A stretch of 64,000 nucleotides of DNA, taken from NCBI GenBank assembly GCA_903893795.1, contig CAITNO010000001.1:62001-126000 (forward strand), given 5' to 3'. The translations under genes were made by a program, and so were the position numbers. This DNA comes from Candidatus Hydrogenedentota bacterium (GTDB lineage: Bacteria; Hydrogenedentota; Hydrogenedentia; Hydrogenedentales; CAITNO01). Under the pieces are notes generated by a model. The model saw only the letters and a list, made by a program, of their open reading frames with translations. It did not search any database and was not told where the DNA came from. Positions 17,505 through 24,820 of the stretch are shown piece by piece. Positions within the stretch are counted from its first letter, which is position 1. Every line of letters begins with the position of its first letter.

Positions 17505-18041
17505 ATGCGCATCATTGCCGGAATAGCCCGGGGGCGACGCATTGAATCGCCTGCCGGAGCGTCCACCCGCCCGACGCTGGACCGCGTGCGGGAAAGCCTC
17601 TTCAATATACTTATGCCGCGCGTGGGCGGCGCGGCCTTTTTGGACCTGTTCGCGGGCACCGGTGCCAACGGATTGGAGGCGCTGAGTCGCGGCGCGGAGC
17701 GCGCCGTGCTTGTGGACAATGCCGCCGCAGCCCTGACGGTGATTCGACGCAATATTACCCTGTGCGGGTTTGACGACAGGGCGCAGTGCATGCATTTGGA
17801 CCTTCCTGGCGGGCTGGACAAGCTGTCCGGTCCTTTTGACATCGTCTTTGCCGACCCACCCTATGTCTTTGCCCAAGCTGAGGCACTACTCTGCGGCTTG
17901 GACACCCGCCAGCTTGTGGCTCCCGGCGGATGCATCATCTATGAGTCTGCCCGCAAGACGCCTCCCCCCGATATATTGTGCCGCTGGACCCTGTTTCGCC
18001 GTGCCGAATACGGAGATACGGCCCTTTCTTTCTACTCTTGA
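17505..18041 (+). CDS. rsmD: 16S rRNA (guanine(966)-N(2))-methyltransferase
   Basis: Starting at 17505 gives the family-typical N-terminus MRIIAGIARGRRI with GGGGA 5 nt upstream; an ATG at 17493 would add four residues. The 178-aa enzyme methylates G966 of 16S rRNA in the assembling 30S subunit using S-adenosylmethionine. PTLDRVRESLFNIL, the SAM-binding DLFAGTGANGLEALSRGA and the catalytic FADPPYVF (DPPY) motifs are present. The stop codon overlaps the -35 box of the following nrdR promoter. Confidence 0.95.
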   Translation: MRIIAGIARGRRIESPAGASTRPTLDRVRESLFNILMPRVGGAAFLDLFAGTGANGLEALSRGAERAVLVDNAAAALTVIRRNITLCGFDDRAQCMHLDLPGGLDKLSGPFDIVFADPPYVFAQAEALLCGLDTRQLVAPGGCIIYESARKTPPPDILCRWTLFRRAEYGDTALSFYS

Positions 18042-18066
18042 CACAGCATCTTGTATCTGATATTCT
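18038..18066 (+). promoter_or_regulatory. Strong sigma-70-type promoter for nrdR
   Basis: TTGACA at 18038-18043 and TATTCT at 18061-18066 are separated by exactly 17 nt, a near-consensus pair. The expected start near 18073 leaves a leader of about 110 nt before nrdR. The -35 box overlaps the rsmD stop codon. Confidence 0.7.
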
Positions 18067-18093
18067 ATTCACGCGGAAAGACCACAATATGTT

Positions 18094-18143
18094 GGCATCC
18101 CACCAGGCGGCAAGGCTTGTGCCCCCGATGCAGGGGGGATGCC
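18094..18143 (+). promoter_or_regulatory. Structured nrdR 5' leader
   Basis: GGCATCCC at 18094-18101 can pair with GGGATGCC at 18136-18143, enclosing a second possible CCCCC/GGGGG helix (18122-18126 with 18133-18137) that competes with it. Two mutually exclusive helices just ahead of a start codon suggest leader control, but no known riboswitch consensus fits. Confidence 0.35.
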
Positions 18144-18183
18144 GGACGGGTGAAGTGAAGCCCCAACCAGAAGCGAGACAGCC

Positions 18184-18633
18184 ATGCGTTGCCCGTTTTG
18201 CGGTTATCATGACAGCAAGGTGGTGGATTCACGTGTCGCCAAAGACGGTGACTCCATACGCCGTCGGCGTGAGTGCATCAACTGCAACCGCCGATTCACG
18301 ACCTACGAGCGCATTGAGGAAGTGGCGCAGATGGTCATCAAGAAGGACGGACGCCGCGAGGCCTTTGACCGCTGGAAGCTGAAGAGCGGCGTGATGAAGG
18401 CCATCGAGAAGCGGGCCGTGAGCTTGGAGCAGGTCGATGCGATGATCAACAGCATCGAGCGCGAACTGTTCAACACCAATGAGCATGAAGTGACCACACA
18501 GGCGCTCGGTGCTGCGGTGATGGACCGGCTCAAGGGCCTCGACGAGGTCGCCTATGTCCGTTTCGCCTCGGTGTACCGCCAGTTCAAGGACATCAACGAG
18601 TTCATGAGCGAACTCAAAGACATGCTGAAGTGA
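18184..18633 (+). CDS. nrdR: Transcriptional repressor NrdR of ribonucleotide reductase genes
   Basis: The 149-aa protein has the zinc ribbon CPFC...CINC (residues 3-6 and 31-34) followed by the RRFTTYER linker and an ATP-cone domain ([21 protein letters not shown] onward). NrdR senses ATP/dATP and represses nrd operons. It is a normal full-length member. It has its own promoter behind rsmD. No ribonucleotide reductase gene is in the window. Confidence 0.97.
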   Translation: MRCPFCGYHDSKVVDSRVAKDGDSIRRRRECINCNRRFTTYERIEEVAQMVIKKDGRREAFDRWKLKSGVMKAIEKRAVSLEQVDAMINSIERELFNTNEHEVTTQALGAAVMDRLKGLDEVAYVRFASVYRQFKDINEFMSELKDMLK

Positions 18634-18674
18634 GTCGTTCAGTTCTGTAAACCAGTTCCTTTCCCCAGACGCAC

Positions 18675-18710
18675 GCGGCCCCCGGGTTCCCAATGGAACC
18701 CGGGGGTCGC
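18675..18710. terminator. Strong bidirectional hairpin between nrdR and the ArnT-like gene
   Basis: The 16-nt arm at 18675-18690 pairs with 18695-18710 through a CAAT loop with a single G-T mismatch. It lies between two converging genes and would stop transcription from both, although neither side has a T run. Confidence 0.7.
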
Positions 18711-18723
18711 TGTGTATGGTAAA

Positions 18724-18795
18724 GAGGCTTCCAGCCTCCTATTTTCATAATGTTTTGCGCGCATCCGCGCGCAAGAAACGCGGCAGGATGCCGCG
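18724..18795. repeat. Array of three short GC-rich hairpins
   Basis: GAGGCT-TCC-AGCCTC (18724-18738), GCGCGC-ATCC-GCGCGC (18757-18772) and CGCGGC-AGGAT-GCCGCG (18779-18795) follow each other just before the stop codon of the ArnT-like gene. A similar trio occurs at 24680-24758, so this looks like a dispersed REP-type element. Confidence 0.5.
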
Positions 18796-18796
18796 T

Positions 18797-20692
18797 CTAC
18801 TTTGCGGTGGTTTTGGATGGGGTTGACTGCTGCGCTTCGCCAAGCAGTTTCATGGCGGCGGGGTTGGCCATTAGCATGAGACTGCGCCGTCCCATGCCGT
18901 CGCGGCGAACCAGGCTGCATTCCGGCGGGGCGGTCTGGAGGGCCTGCATCCAGTGCCAGTCATTTTCCATGACGAACCAGAAGGCCGGTTCGGCCCCGTT
19001 GACCCTGGCCACAAAAGCGTCCAGCTCACCACGCACCTCGTCCTCGGTTTCGCGTATGGCCGGGGCGTCCTTGCCGGTTTTGTCCACGGCTGCGGAGATT
19101 GCCTTCAGGAGGGCGTCCCGCTCGGCCGGTGTGACGCTGTCCGGCGCCGAGAGGGGCACCTTTCTGACGGCGTCGGCAATGACGGTGCGCGCCTTCTTTT
19201 GCAGTTTTGCCACGGCAATAAGTTTGTCCGGCGGGATCTTGTCGGCGCCGACGAGTCCGGTGAAGAGGGGTTCGTGGAATTTGCGCGCGTTGAATATGTA
19301 TTCCTCGCGGGATACCCCGAGTGAATAGAGTTTGTAGTCCCGGCCCTGGTCGGACAGCAACGCCAGCGGCGCGCAGAATTCGCGTGCGGAGGAAAAGGGA
19401 TTGCCTGCGGGGAGCAGGATTGGCGGCACCAGCAGCAACAGCAGCGCCATCTGCGAGGCGATGACAGCGTGCAACTGCGCACCGTCCGTTTTCAGGGCAC
19501 GGCCCAGGGCATAGCCCGCGAGCAGCAGGGTCAACAGCGAAAAGACCATGACCGCAGGGGTGAGGGCGGAGCGGTAGGGAGTAAACCACAAGGCCGCAGG
19601 CGCAACGCCAAGGAGCGCCAGGGCGGCCGCCCAAAGATATCCGGTTCGCTTCCGCCATACCGCGCGTGCGGAATCGGCCAATTCAACCACACTTGCCGCG
19701 ATGACCACCGCCAGGGCGGGATAGAGGGGCAGCAGGTAAATCTGGCGTTTGCCGAGGGATGCCGAGAAGAACAGGAAGGCGGGCACGATCCAGCACCACA
19801 GGAACCAGTGCATTTTGGAGGCGCCACGGTTTTTCCACAGCCACCAGAGCGTCCACGGAAGGAAAAGCGACCAGGGGAACAGGTCAACAGGCAGGTTGAC
19901 CACGTAGTACCAGGGCATTTCGAGGTGGCTTACGCCCAGGAACAGGCGTCCGATGGTGTTGCGGAAGAGATTGCCGCCGACCCCCTCGCCGAGGGCGTTT
20001 GTGGCCTGTCCGGCAATGGCCATGCGCGCCGGAATGAGCCAGAGGCAGACGATGGCCATCGCCGCCAGGCTGCCGATGACCCAGTGGAGCCGCTTTCGGG
20101 CGGACCGGTTGCCCCAGTAGAAGACAAGCATCCAGAGCAGGGGGAACACCAGCGCGGGCGGACCCTTGGCCAGCAGCCCCGCGGCGACGGCCAGCCAGAT
20201 GATCGGCAGCCGCCAGGCGCGGCGGTCTTCATCCCACTGCCACAGGTGGTACAGGGCCATGGTCACGCAGCCGGTGAGCACCATGTCTATCTGTCCGGTG
20301 CGCGCCTGCCACCAGAAACGCAGGCAGGTCATGAGCACCAAGGCAGACCAGAACGCGACCCGGTAGCCGAACATGCGCCGGGCGGTCAGCCAGGTGAGGC
20401 CAACCACCAGCAGGGCCGACAGCACGGAAGGCACGCGGGCGGTGAGGGGGGTGACGTGGCCGCCCGGCAGCGAAGCGAGTGCCATGCCCCAGAAAAGCAG
20501 GGGCGGTTTCTCCGTGTAGGGCTGGCCGTTCACATGCGGCGCGAGCCAGTCGCCGGTGAGGAGCATTTCGCGGGCCACTTCGGCAAAGCGCGGCTCGTCG
20601 GGGGGCCACACATCGTAGCCGCCGAGGTTGATGCTGAACAGCACGCCTGCAAGCACGAGCAACAGCACCACGCTGGACCGTTCTTTCTTCAT
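18797..20692 (-). CDS. ArnT-like / GT39-family glycosyltransferase
   Basis: The 631-aa integral membrane protein has about 12 hydrophobic helices in its first 430 residues and a soluble C-terminal domain. The first periplasmic loop holds WPPDEPRFAEVAREM, the acidic catalytic motif of PMT_2/ArnT enzymes, followed by NGQPYTEKPPLLFW. ArnT moves an aminoarabinose or other sugar from an undecaprenyl lipid carrier to lipid A at the periplasmic face. No arnB/arnC-type partner genes are here, so the donor sugar is unknown. It lies 34 nt downstream of an unknown exported protein and, before that, a LAB_N protein, a pairing that suits lipid A or lipid-linked glycan modification. Confidence 0.88.
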   Translation of the reverse strand: MKKERSSVVLLLVLAGVLFSINLGGYDVWPPDEPRFAEVAREMLLTGDWLAPHVNGQPYTEKPPLLFWGMALASLPGGHVTPLTARVPSVLSALLVVGLTWLTARRMFGYRVAFWSALVLMTCLRFWWQARTGQIDMVLTGCVTMALYHLWQWDEDRRAWRLPIIWLAVAAGLLAKGPPALVFPLLWMLVFYWGNRSARKRLHWVIGSLAAMAIVCLWLIPARMAIAGQATNALGEGVGGNLFRNTIGRLFLGVSHLEMPWYYVVNLPVDLFPWSLFLPWTLWWLWKNRGASKMHWFLWCWIVPAFLFFSASLGKRQIYLLPLYPALAVVIAASVVELADSARAVWRKRTGYLWAAALALLGVAPAALWFTPYRSALTPAVMVFSLLTLLLAGYALGRALKTDGAQLHAVIASQMALLLLLVPPILLPAGNPFSSAREFCAPLALLSDQGRDYKLYSLGVSREEYIFNARKFHEPLFTGLVGADKIPPDKLIAVAKLQKKARTVIADAVRKVPLSAPDSVTPAERDALLKAISAAVDKTGKDAPAIRETEDEVRGELDAFVARVNGAEPAFWFVMENDWHWMQALQTAPPECSLVRRDGMGRRSLMLMANPAAMKLLGEAQQSTPSKTTAK

Positions 20693-20726
20693 GGGACAAT
20701 CCTTCTTGGCAGGGGTGTGCCGGGAA

Positions 20727-21923
20727 TCAGAGCCCTGAGGGCAGGGGCACGGGCGTGGGCGGGGGCTGGTTGCCGCCCTGGCTCACCTGGGGCTCAATGG
20801 GAAGGCCGGAATCGGCGCCCGGCAGCGCCGGCATCAGCATTTCATCGTTTCCGGTGTCGGGCATGGCGGGAAGAGCGGGGAGGCCCTCCTCCGTCGCCGG
20901 CGTCTCTTTGACAGGACGGGACGGGTCCAGACAGCGCAGTATAAGCTCACGGTCCGGCACCTTCACCTCGGCGGCGATTTTTTCCAGAATGCGCCGGACT
21001 TCAGCCTTGACGGCCGGGTCGCTGGCGCTGTTGGAATCGATATGGACGGCGATGAGCCCCGCAAAACTGGCCAGGGCGAGGCCAATCCCGTTGATTTTGT
21101 CCCTGCTGGCCTTTTCGAGCTCCGGCGGGTTTTCGCCCACCAGCGCGGTGGAGGAGACGGGCTGCCCCGTTTCCTTTGCGAGGGCGGCAATCTTCGCATC
21201 AGCCGCAAAGGCATCGTTGTATCGTTTCATGAGCCGGTCATAATTCACCCGCATGCTTTCCATCTGAAACTGGGGATTTTCCAGGGGGTGGCTGCTTGCG
21301 GTGTCCAGGGCTTTGACAAAGTTGCCGGAGTACCGGGTGTAGGCGTCATTGAGAAACATGGAGAGCGACGAGGGATCTTTCTGGACTGGGGCGAGTTTGT
21401 CGAGCACAAAGCGGCGCAGTTCCAAGTCCTCATCCCGATTCTCGATAATTTTGGCAATCACCCGGACGTCCGAATCGTCCCGGATGACGAGCGGGAAGAA
21501 TTCGAGGGCCATCATGGCGTTTTCCCAGACCTGCCGGTCGATCTCCTCAGCCGGCCTGCCCGTCTTTTGGCGGCGCGCCGCGATGGCGCCTTCATGGGCG
21601 GCCCGGACAAGGTCAGAACCCCGCAGATTGCGGAATTCCTCGAAGGGATAGTCTGGGCGCAGGTCGCCGGGCCGTCCGGCGGACCGGGCTGGGCGCGGCG
21701 GCATGTTTTTGGCGCGCATCATCATGTCGCGGACCACGTCCCAATAACTGACAATAATCTTGGCGGCGGAGCCTGCGGGCGGGGTGCTGTCCGGCACCTC
21801 GACGCCCGAGCGCTTGTTGAAAGGCGCCAGCGTGGTGGGCGATAGGGGCGGCGGTGTTGCGTTTTGGGCGGTTGCGGCCAGCGCCGAACATGCCGCGCAC
21901 GCCAAGGCAAGGTAAATTCTCAT
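20727..21923 (-). CDS. Exported protein of unknown function
   Basis: The start at 21923 (AGGAAT upstream) gives 398 aa beginning with a signal peptide (MRIYLALACAACSALAATAQ); a start at 21992 would add 23 residues. The chain is mostly helical and charged, with EDLELRRFVLDKLAPVQKDP and EVRRILEKIAAEVKVPDRELILR suggesting helical repeats, and ends in a Gln/Pro-rich tail. It lies between the LAB_N gene and the ArnT-like gene on the same strand, so a periplasmic accessory role in envelope modification is inferred. No family is recognised. Confidence 0.75.
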   Translation of the reverse strand: MRIYLALACAACSALAATAQNATPPPLSPTTLAPFNKRSGVEVPDSTPPAGSAAKIIVSYWDVVRDMMMRAKNMPPRPARSAGRPGDLRPDYPFEEFRNLRGSDLVRAAHEGAIAARRQKTGRPAEEIDRQVWENAMMALEFFPLVIRDDSDVRVIAKIIENRDEDLELRRFVLDKLAPVQKDPSSLSMFLNDAYTRYSGNFVKALDTASSHPLENPQFQMESMRVNYDRLMKRYNDAFAADAKIAALAKETGQPVSSTALVGENPPELEKASRDKINGIGLALASFAGLIAVHIDSNSASDPAVKAEVRRILEKIAAEVKVPDRELILRCLDPSRPVKETPATEEGLPALPAMPDTGNDEMLMPALPGADSGLPIEPQVSQGGNQPPPTPVPLPSGL

Positions 21924-22006
21924 CGTTGCGATTCCTGCGCCGCCGTTCTGCGGCGGATGCACTATTGTAACGGCCCGCGCCGCCGGAGCCAAACCCCAGA
22001 GCGGTG

Positions 22007-22702
22007 CTATTCGCCTGCTGCGGCCTTTCCCGCGCGGATCAGCATGACATTGCGCACATACACCGGCAGGGTGGCCACCATGCCCAGCACATTAATCCAT
22101 TCCGAGCGCTGGAGGTAGGAGGACATAAGCAGCAGTGAGGCGGCAATGCTCAGATACCAGAACGACGGGGGGATGACACTGCGTTTCTTGATTTCGGTGA
22201 CAACCCACTGCACGGCGAAGCGGGCGGCAAAAAGGCTCTGGCCGATGGCTCCGATGCCAATCCAGAACCAGGTGCGCACAATAACCTCATGCGATTCATG
22301 GTGCGTGTGGTGGTATTCGTTGAGCCAGGTTCCGGCGACCATGGCGACGCTCACGAGCAGAAAGAGGCCCACGCCGCCCTGAAACAGCAGTGCGGCACGG
22401 CGCGTCAGCGTTCCCTTTTCATTCCATATATGGACGAGGTTGCGCGCGTAGACAACACTGTTGAAACCATAGCTCAGCGCCGCCACGGGGGAATTGAGGT
22501 AAAAGACGCCGTAGAGCAGCAGGGCCACCGAACCGGCCCCGCTCATGTACCAGAAGACGACGGGGACGACACTTTTGCCTGCGCGTTCCGAAACGAGCCA
22601 CTGGATATAGAAGCGGCCGAAGAAAATGACCGCGCCCGAGATTCCCAGGATCTGCCACAGGACTGTTGAGAGTGACGTGCCGGCGCCAAAAATAGAATCC
22701 AC
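22007..22702 (-). CDS. Stand-alone LAB_N-domain membrane protein with duplicated domain
   Basis: I prefer GTG at 22702, with GGAAAGG 7 nt upstream; ATGs at 22750 and 22798 are open and would add 16 or 32 residues. The product carries the lipid-A-disaccharide-synthase N-terminal (LAB_N) pattern twice: GRFYIQWLVSERAGKSVVPVVFWYMS with YARNLVHI, and ARFAVQWVVTEIKKRSVIPPSFWYLS with YVRNVMLI. Each unit has three membrane helices. LAB_N domains are found fused to LpxB or as stand-alone proteins near lipid A glycosyltransferases. It heads the run that ends with the ArnT-like gene. Confidence 0.8.
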   Translation of the reverse strand: MDSIFGAGTSLSTVLWQILGISGAVIFFGRFYIQWLVSERAGKSVVPVVFWYMSGAGSVALLLYGVFYLNSPVAALSYGFNSVVYARNLVHIWNEKGTLTRRAALLFQGGVGLFLLVSVAMVAGTWLNEYHHTHHESHEVIVRTWFWIGIGAIGQSLFAARFAVQWVVTEIKKRSVIPPSFWYLSIAASLLLMSSYLQRSEWINVLGMVATLPVYVRNVMLIRAGKAAAGE

Positions 22703-22821
22703 CACAGGACCTTTCCAAGAGCTGTTTACCCAGGCCGCAAAGTATAGCATGGCCCGCGTGGGAATCGCAGGTGCCCGCTGCGCGGCGGAGCGCGCCATTT
22801 CGGGCGATGACCCGGTCAGGG

Positions 22822-22868
22822 GACGGTGCGTTCCTTTTCGCTTCGCGAAACTCCGCGCACCCTACGAA
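22822..22868. repeat. Palindromic intergenic repeat, copy 2 (single arm)
   Basis: The stretch from GGTGCGTTCC (22825-22834) to CACCCTACGAA (22858-22868) matches the right arm of the 7775-7885 element in length and ends. The central TTCGCTTCGCGAA forms its own small hairpin. It lies directly 3' of the symporter gene. Confidence 0.65.
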
Positions 22869-22877
22869 ATCACAGAA

Positions 22878-24611
22878 TCAGTCCTCGGTAAGGCGCTGAT
22901 ACCAGGTTTTGTAGAGCACTGCGCTGAGCGCCACCACGATGACGAAGGCCGCGCCGGACTCGGCAAAGCGGTGCAGGACGAGGTAGACCGGGCACAGCCA
23001 CATGGCGGCGAGCCAGGGGATGCCGATGATCACATTCAGGATGTCGTTGCTGAAGGTGACGTTGGCCTCGCGGCCCAGGCCGGTCTCGTCTGCGACGGGT
23101 TTCCAGAAGCCCGCGGGCCGGACCTCCCGGTAGAAGCGCAGCAGGGTTTCGCGGTCGGTGGGCTCGGTTACCAGGGTCACGGCCACGGTGATGAGCAGCA
23201 CGGCGCCTGCGATGGCCGGGAAGGTCTCGTAAAGCGGCAGCTTGGAGAAGGCGGGCACCAGGGCCTGTATCAGCGACAGCACCATGCCGGAGAAAGTGCC
23301 CGCGGCGTAGGACCAGCCGTTGATGCGCCACCAGTACCAGCGCAGCACGTTGGGCAGGAGCACGCCCGCGCCGAGGGTGCCCATGATCCAGGTGAACATC
23401 TGGTTGATGGACGATGACGCAAAGCTGACCGCGATGCCCATGAGCACCAGCAGCGCCGACGAGGCGTAGCTGGCCAGAATCAACTGGCGCTGCGAGGCGC
23501 GCGGATTCAGGTATTTTTGGTAGATGTCCTTGACGATATAGCTCGCGCCGCCGTTTACGGTCGAATTGAACGAGGCCAGGAAGCCGGAAAGGAGCGCGGC
23601 AAGCACGATGCCGCGCACGCCCGTGGGGAGCATGTCCTGGATGACCGAGGGGAGCACCTTTTCCGGGTCGCCCTGCTTGGCAAGGCCCAGGATGCCCATG
23701 GCGGCCAGCGCCATGGCCATGGGCCAGCGCACGGTGTGGATGGCGCCCCAGAGCGCGCCCAGTTTGGACGCCTCCTTGGGCGTCTTGGCGGCGAGGAAGC
23801 GCTGGAAGTCGTACAACTGTTCCGGGCCGGAGAAGGACAGCAGCATGCCCTTGAACACCCAGATCATGAGGAGCAGGCCGAACAGTTCATATTCCGAGCT
23901 GCCGTCGGGCGATTTGAAGCGCCAGACCGGCATGAGGCTGCCCCAGTCGGGTGCCACGGCGGCCTTGAGCGCCTCGGGAGCGATGTGGATGAAGCCGAGG
24001 TAGGCGATCATGATCGCGCCGATGGACAGGATGATGGTCTGGAATATCTCCACCAGCACCACTCCCTGGAACCCGCCAAAGATGACGTAGGCGCCCGTGA
24101 CACCCAGGATCAGCGCGGCGCAGGTGTGCTCGCCAAAGGGCAGAAACACCGCCCCGAATTTGCCCATGCCCACGGCGCCGTAGGCCAGGAAGGCCGTGAT
24201 GGTGAGCACGGCGTAGAGCGTGTAGGATGCGCGGGCCAGTTCGCCGGCCCGGCCCGAGCCGAAGCGGGTCTCCATCCATTCCGAACCGGTCATCACGCCC
24301 GAGCGTCGTATCCATTTGCCCATGAAGGTCATGTAGAACACGGGGATGATGAAGCCCCAGATCCACTGCACCCACATGCCCTTGAGGCCCATGGTCACGA
24401 AAAGGCCCACAATCCACATGGTGCCGGTGATGTCGAAGTAGGAAGAACTGCCCGACATGGCCAGTGCCCACCACGGCAGTTGGCGGTCGCCCAGGAAATA
24501 ACTGCCGATGTCCTTCGAGGCCCGGCGTTTCATAATCAGGCCGAGCGTGATCACCACGGCCAGATAGATCACCATCACCGTCCCGTCAATGCCGTTCAAA
24601 CGCAGTGTCAT
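22878..24611 (-). CDS. Sodium:solute symporter (SSS family)
   Basis: The 577-aa protein is a polytopic transporter with about 13 hydrophobic helices. The N-terminal segment DIGSYFLGDRQLPWWALAMSGSSSYFDITGT contains the substrate/sodium-binding SSS signature, and GFLASFNSTVNGGASYIVKDIYQKYL is the conserved helix 8-9 region. SSS carriers import sugars, amino acids or organic acids with Na+. The GH38-like gene 209 bp upstream on the same strand suggests a mannose-containing or related glycan product as cargo. AAGGA precedes the ATG. Confidence 0.93.
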   Translation of the reverse strand: MTLRLNGIDGTVMVIYLAVVITLGLIMKRRASKDIGSYFLGDRQLPWWALAMSGSSSYFDITGTMWIVGLFVTMGLKGMWVQWIWGFIIPVFYMTFMGKWIRRSGVMTGSEWMETRFGSGRAGELARASYTLYAVLTITAFLAYGAVGMGKFGAVFLPFGEHTCAALILGVTGAYVIFGGFQGVVLVEIFQTIILSIGAIMIAYLGFIHIAPEALKAAVAPDWGSLMPVWRFKSPDGSSEYELFGLLLMIWVFKGMLLSFSGPEQLYDFQRFLAAKTPKEASKLGALWGAIHTVRWPMAMALAAMGILGLAKQGDPEKVLPSVIQDMLPTGVRGIVLAALLSGFLASFNSTVNGGASYIVKDIYQKYLNPRASQRQLILASYASSALLVLMGIAVSFASSSINQMFTWIMGTLGAGVLLPNVLRWYWWRINGWSYAAGTFSGMVLSLIQALVPAFSKLPLYETFPAIAGAVLLITVAVTLVTEPTDRETLLRFYREVRPAGFWKPVADETGLGREANVTFSNDILNVIIGIPWLAAMWLCPVYLVLHRFAESGAAFVIVVALSAVLYKTWYQRLTED

Positions 24612-24679
24612 GACTCATCCTTCCCTAATCGCCAACACAATCCAAGATTTCCTGCGCCCAGCGCGAACAGCCTTGTTTC

Positions 24680-24758
24680 GCCCTTACAGGGCTGCTTCGT
24701 TGGGACGCTGCTTACCCGGGGCGTTGCCCCGGGCTATCCTGTGGTGCGCCTTCGGCGC
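24680..24758. repeat. Array of three short GC-rich hairpins, second copy
   Basis: GCCCT-TAC-AGGGC (24680-24692), CCCGGGGC-GTT-GCCCCGGG (24715-24733) and GCGCC-TTC-GGCGC (24746-24758) sit in the gap between the GH38-like and symporter genes. The layout matches the trio at 18724-18795. They could attenuate read-through between the two genes. Confidence 0.55.
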
Positions 24759-24820
24759 GTCCGAACACCGAAAACCATTGACTCTGGAATATGGTGTTCT
24801 ACACGCCGAAGGCACCACGG

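Noticed and set aside
18094-18183. Cobalamin riboswitch ahead of nrdR
   Set aside because: The leader has competing helices, but neither the B12 box nor the conserved core of cobalamin riboswitches can be found.
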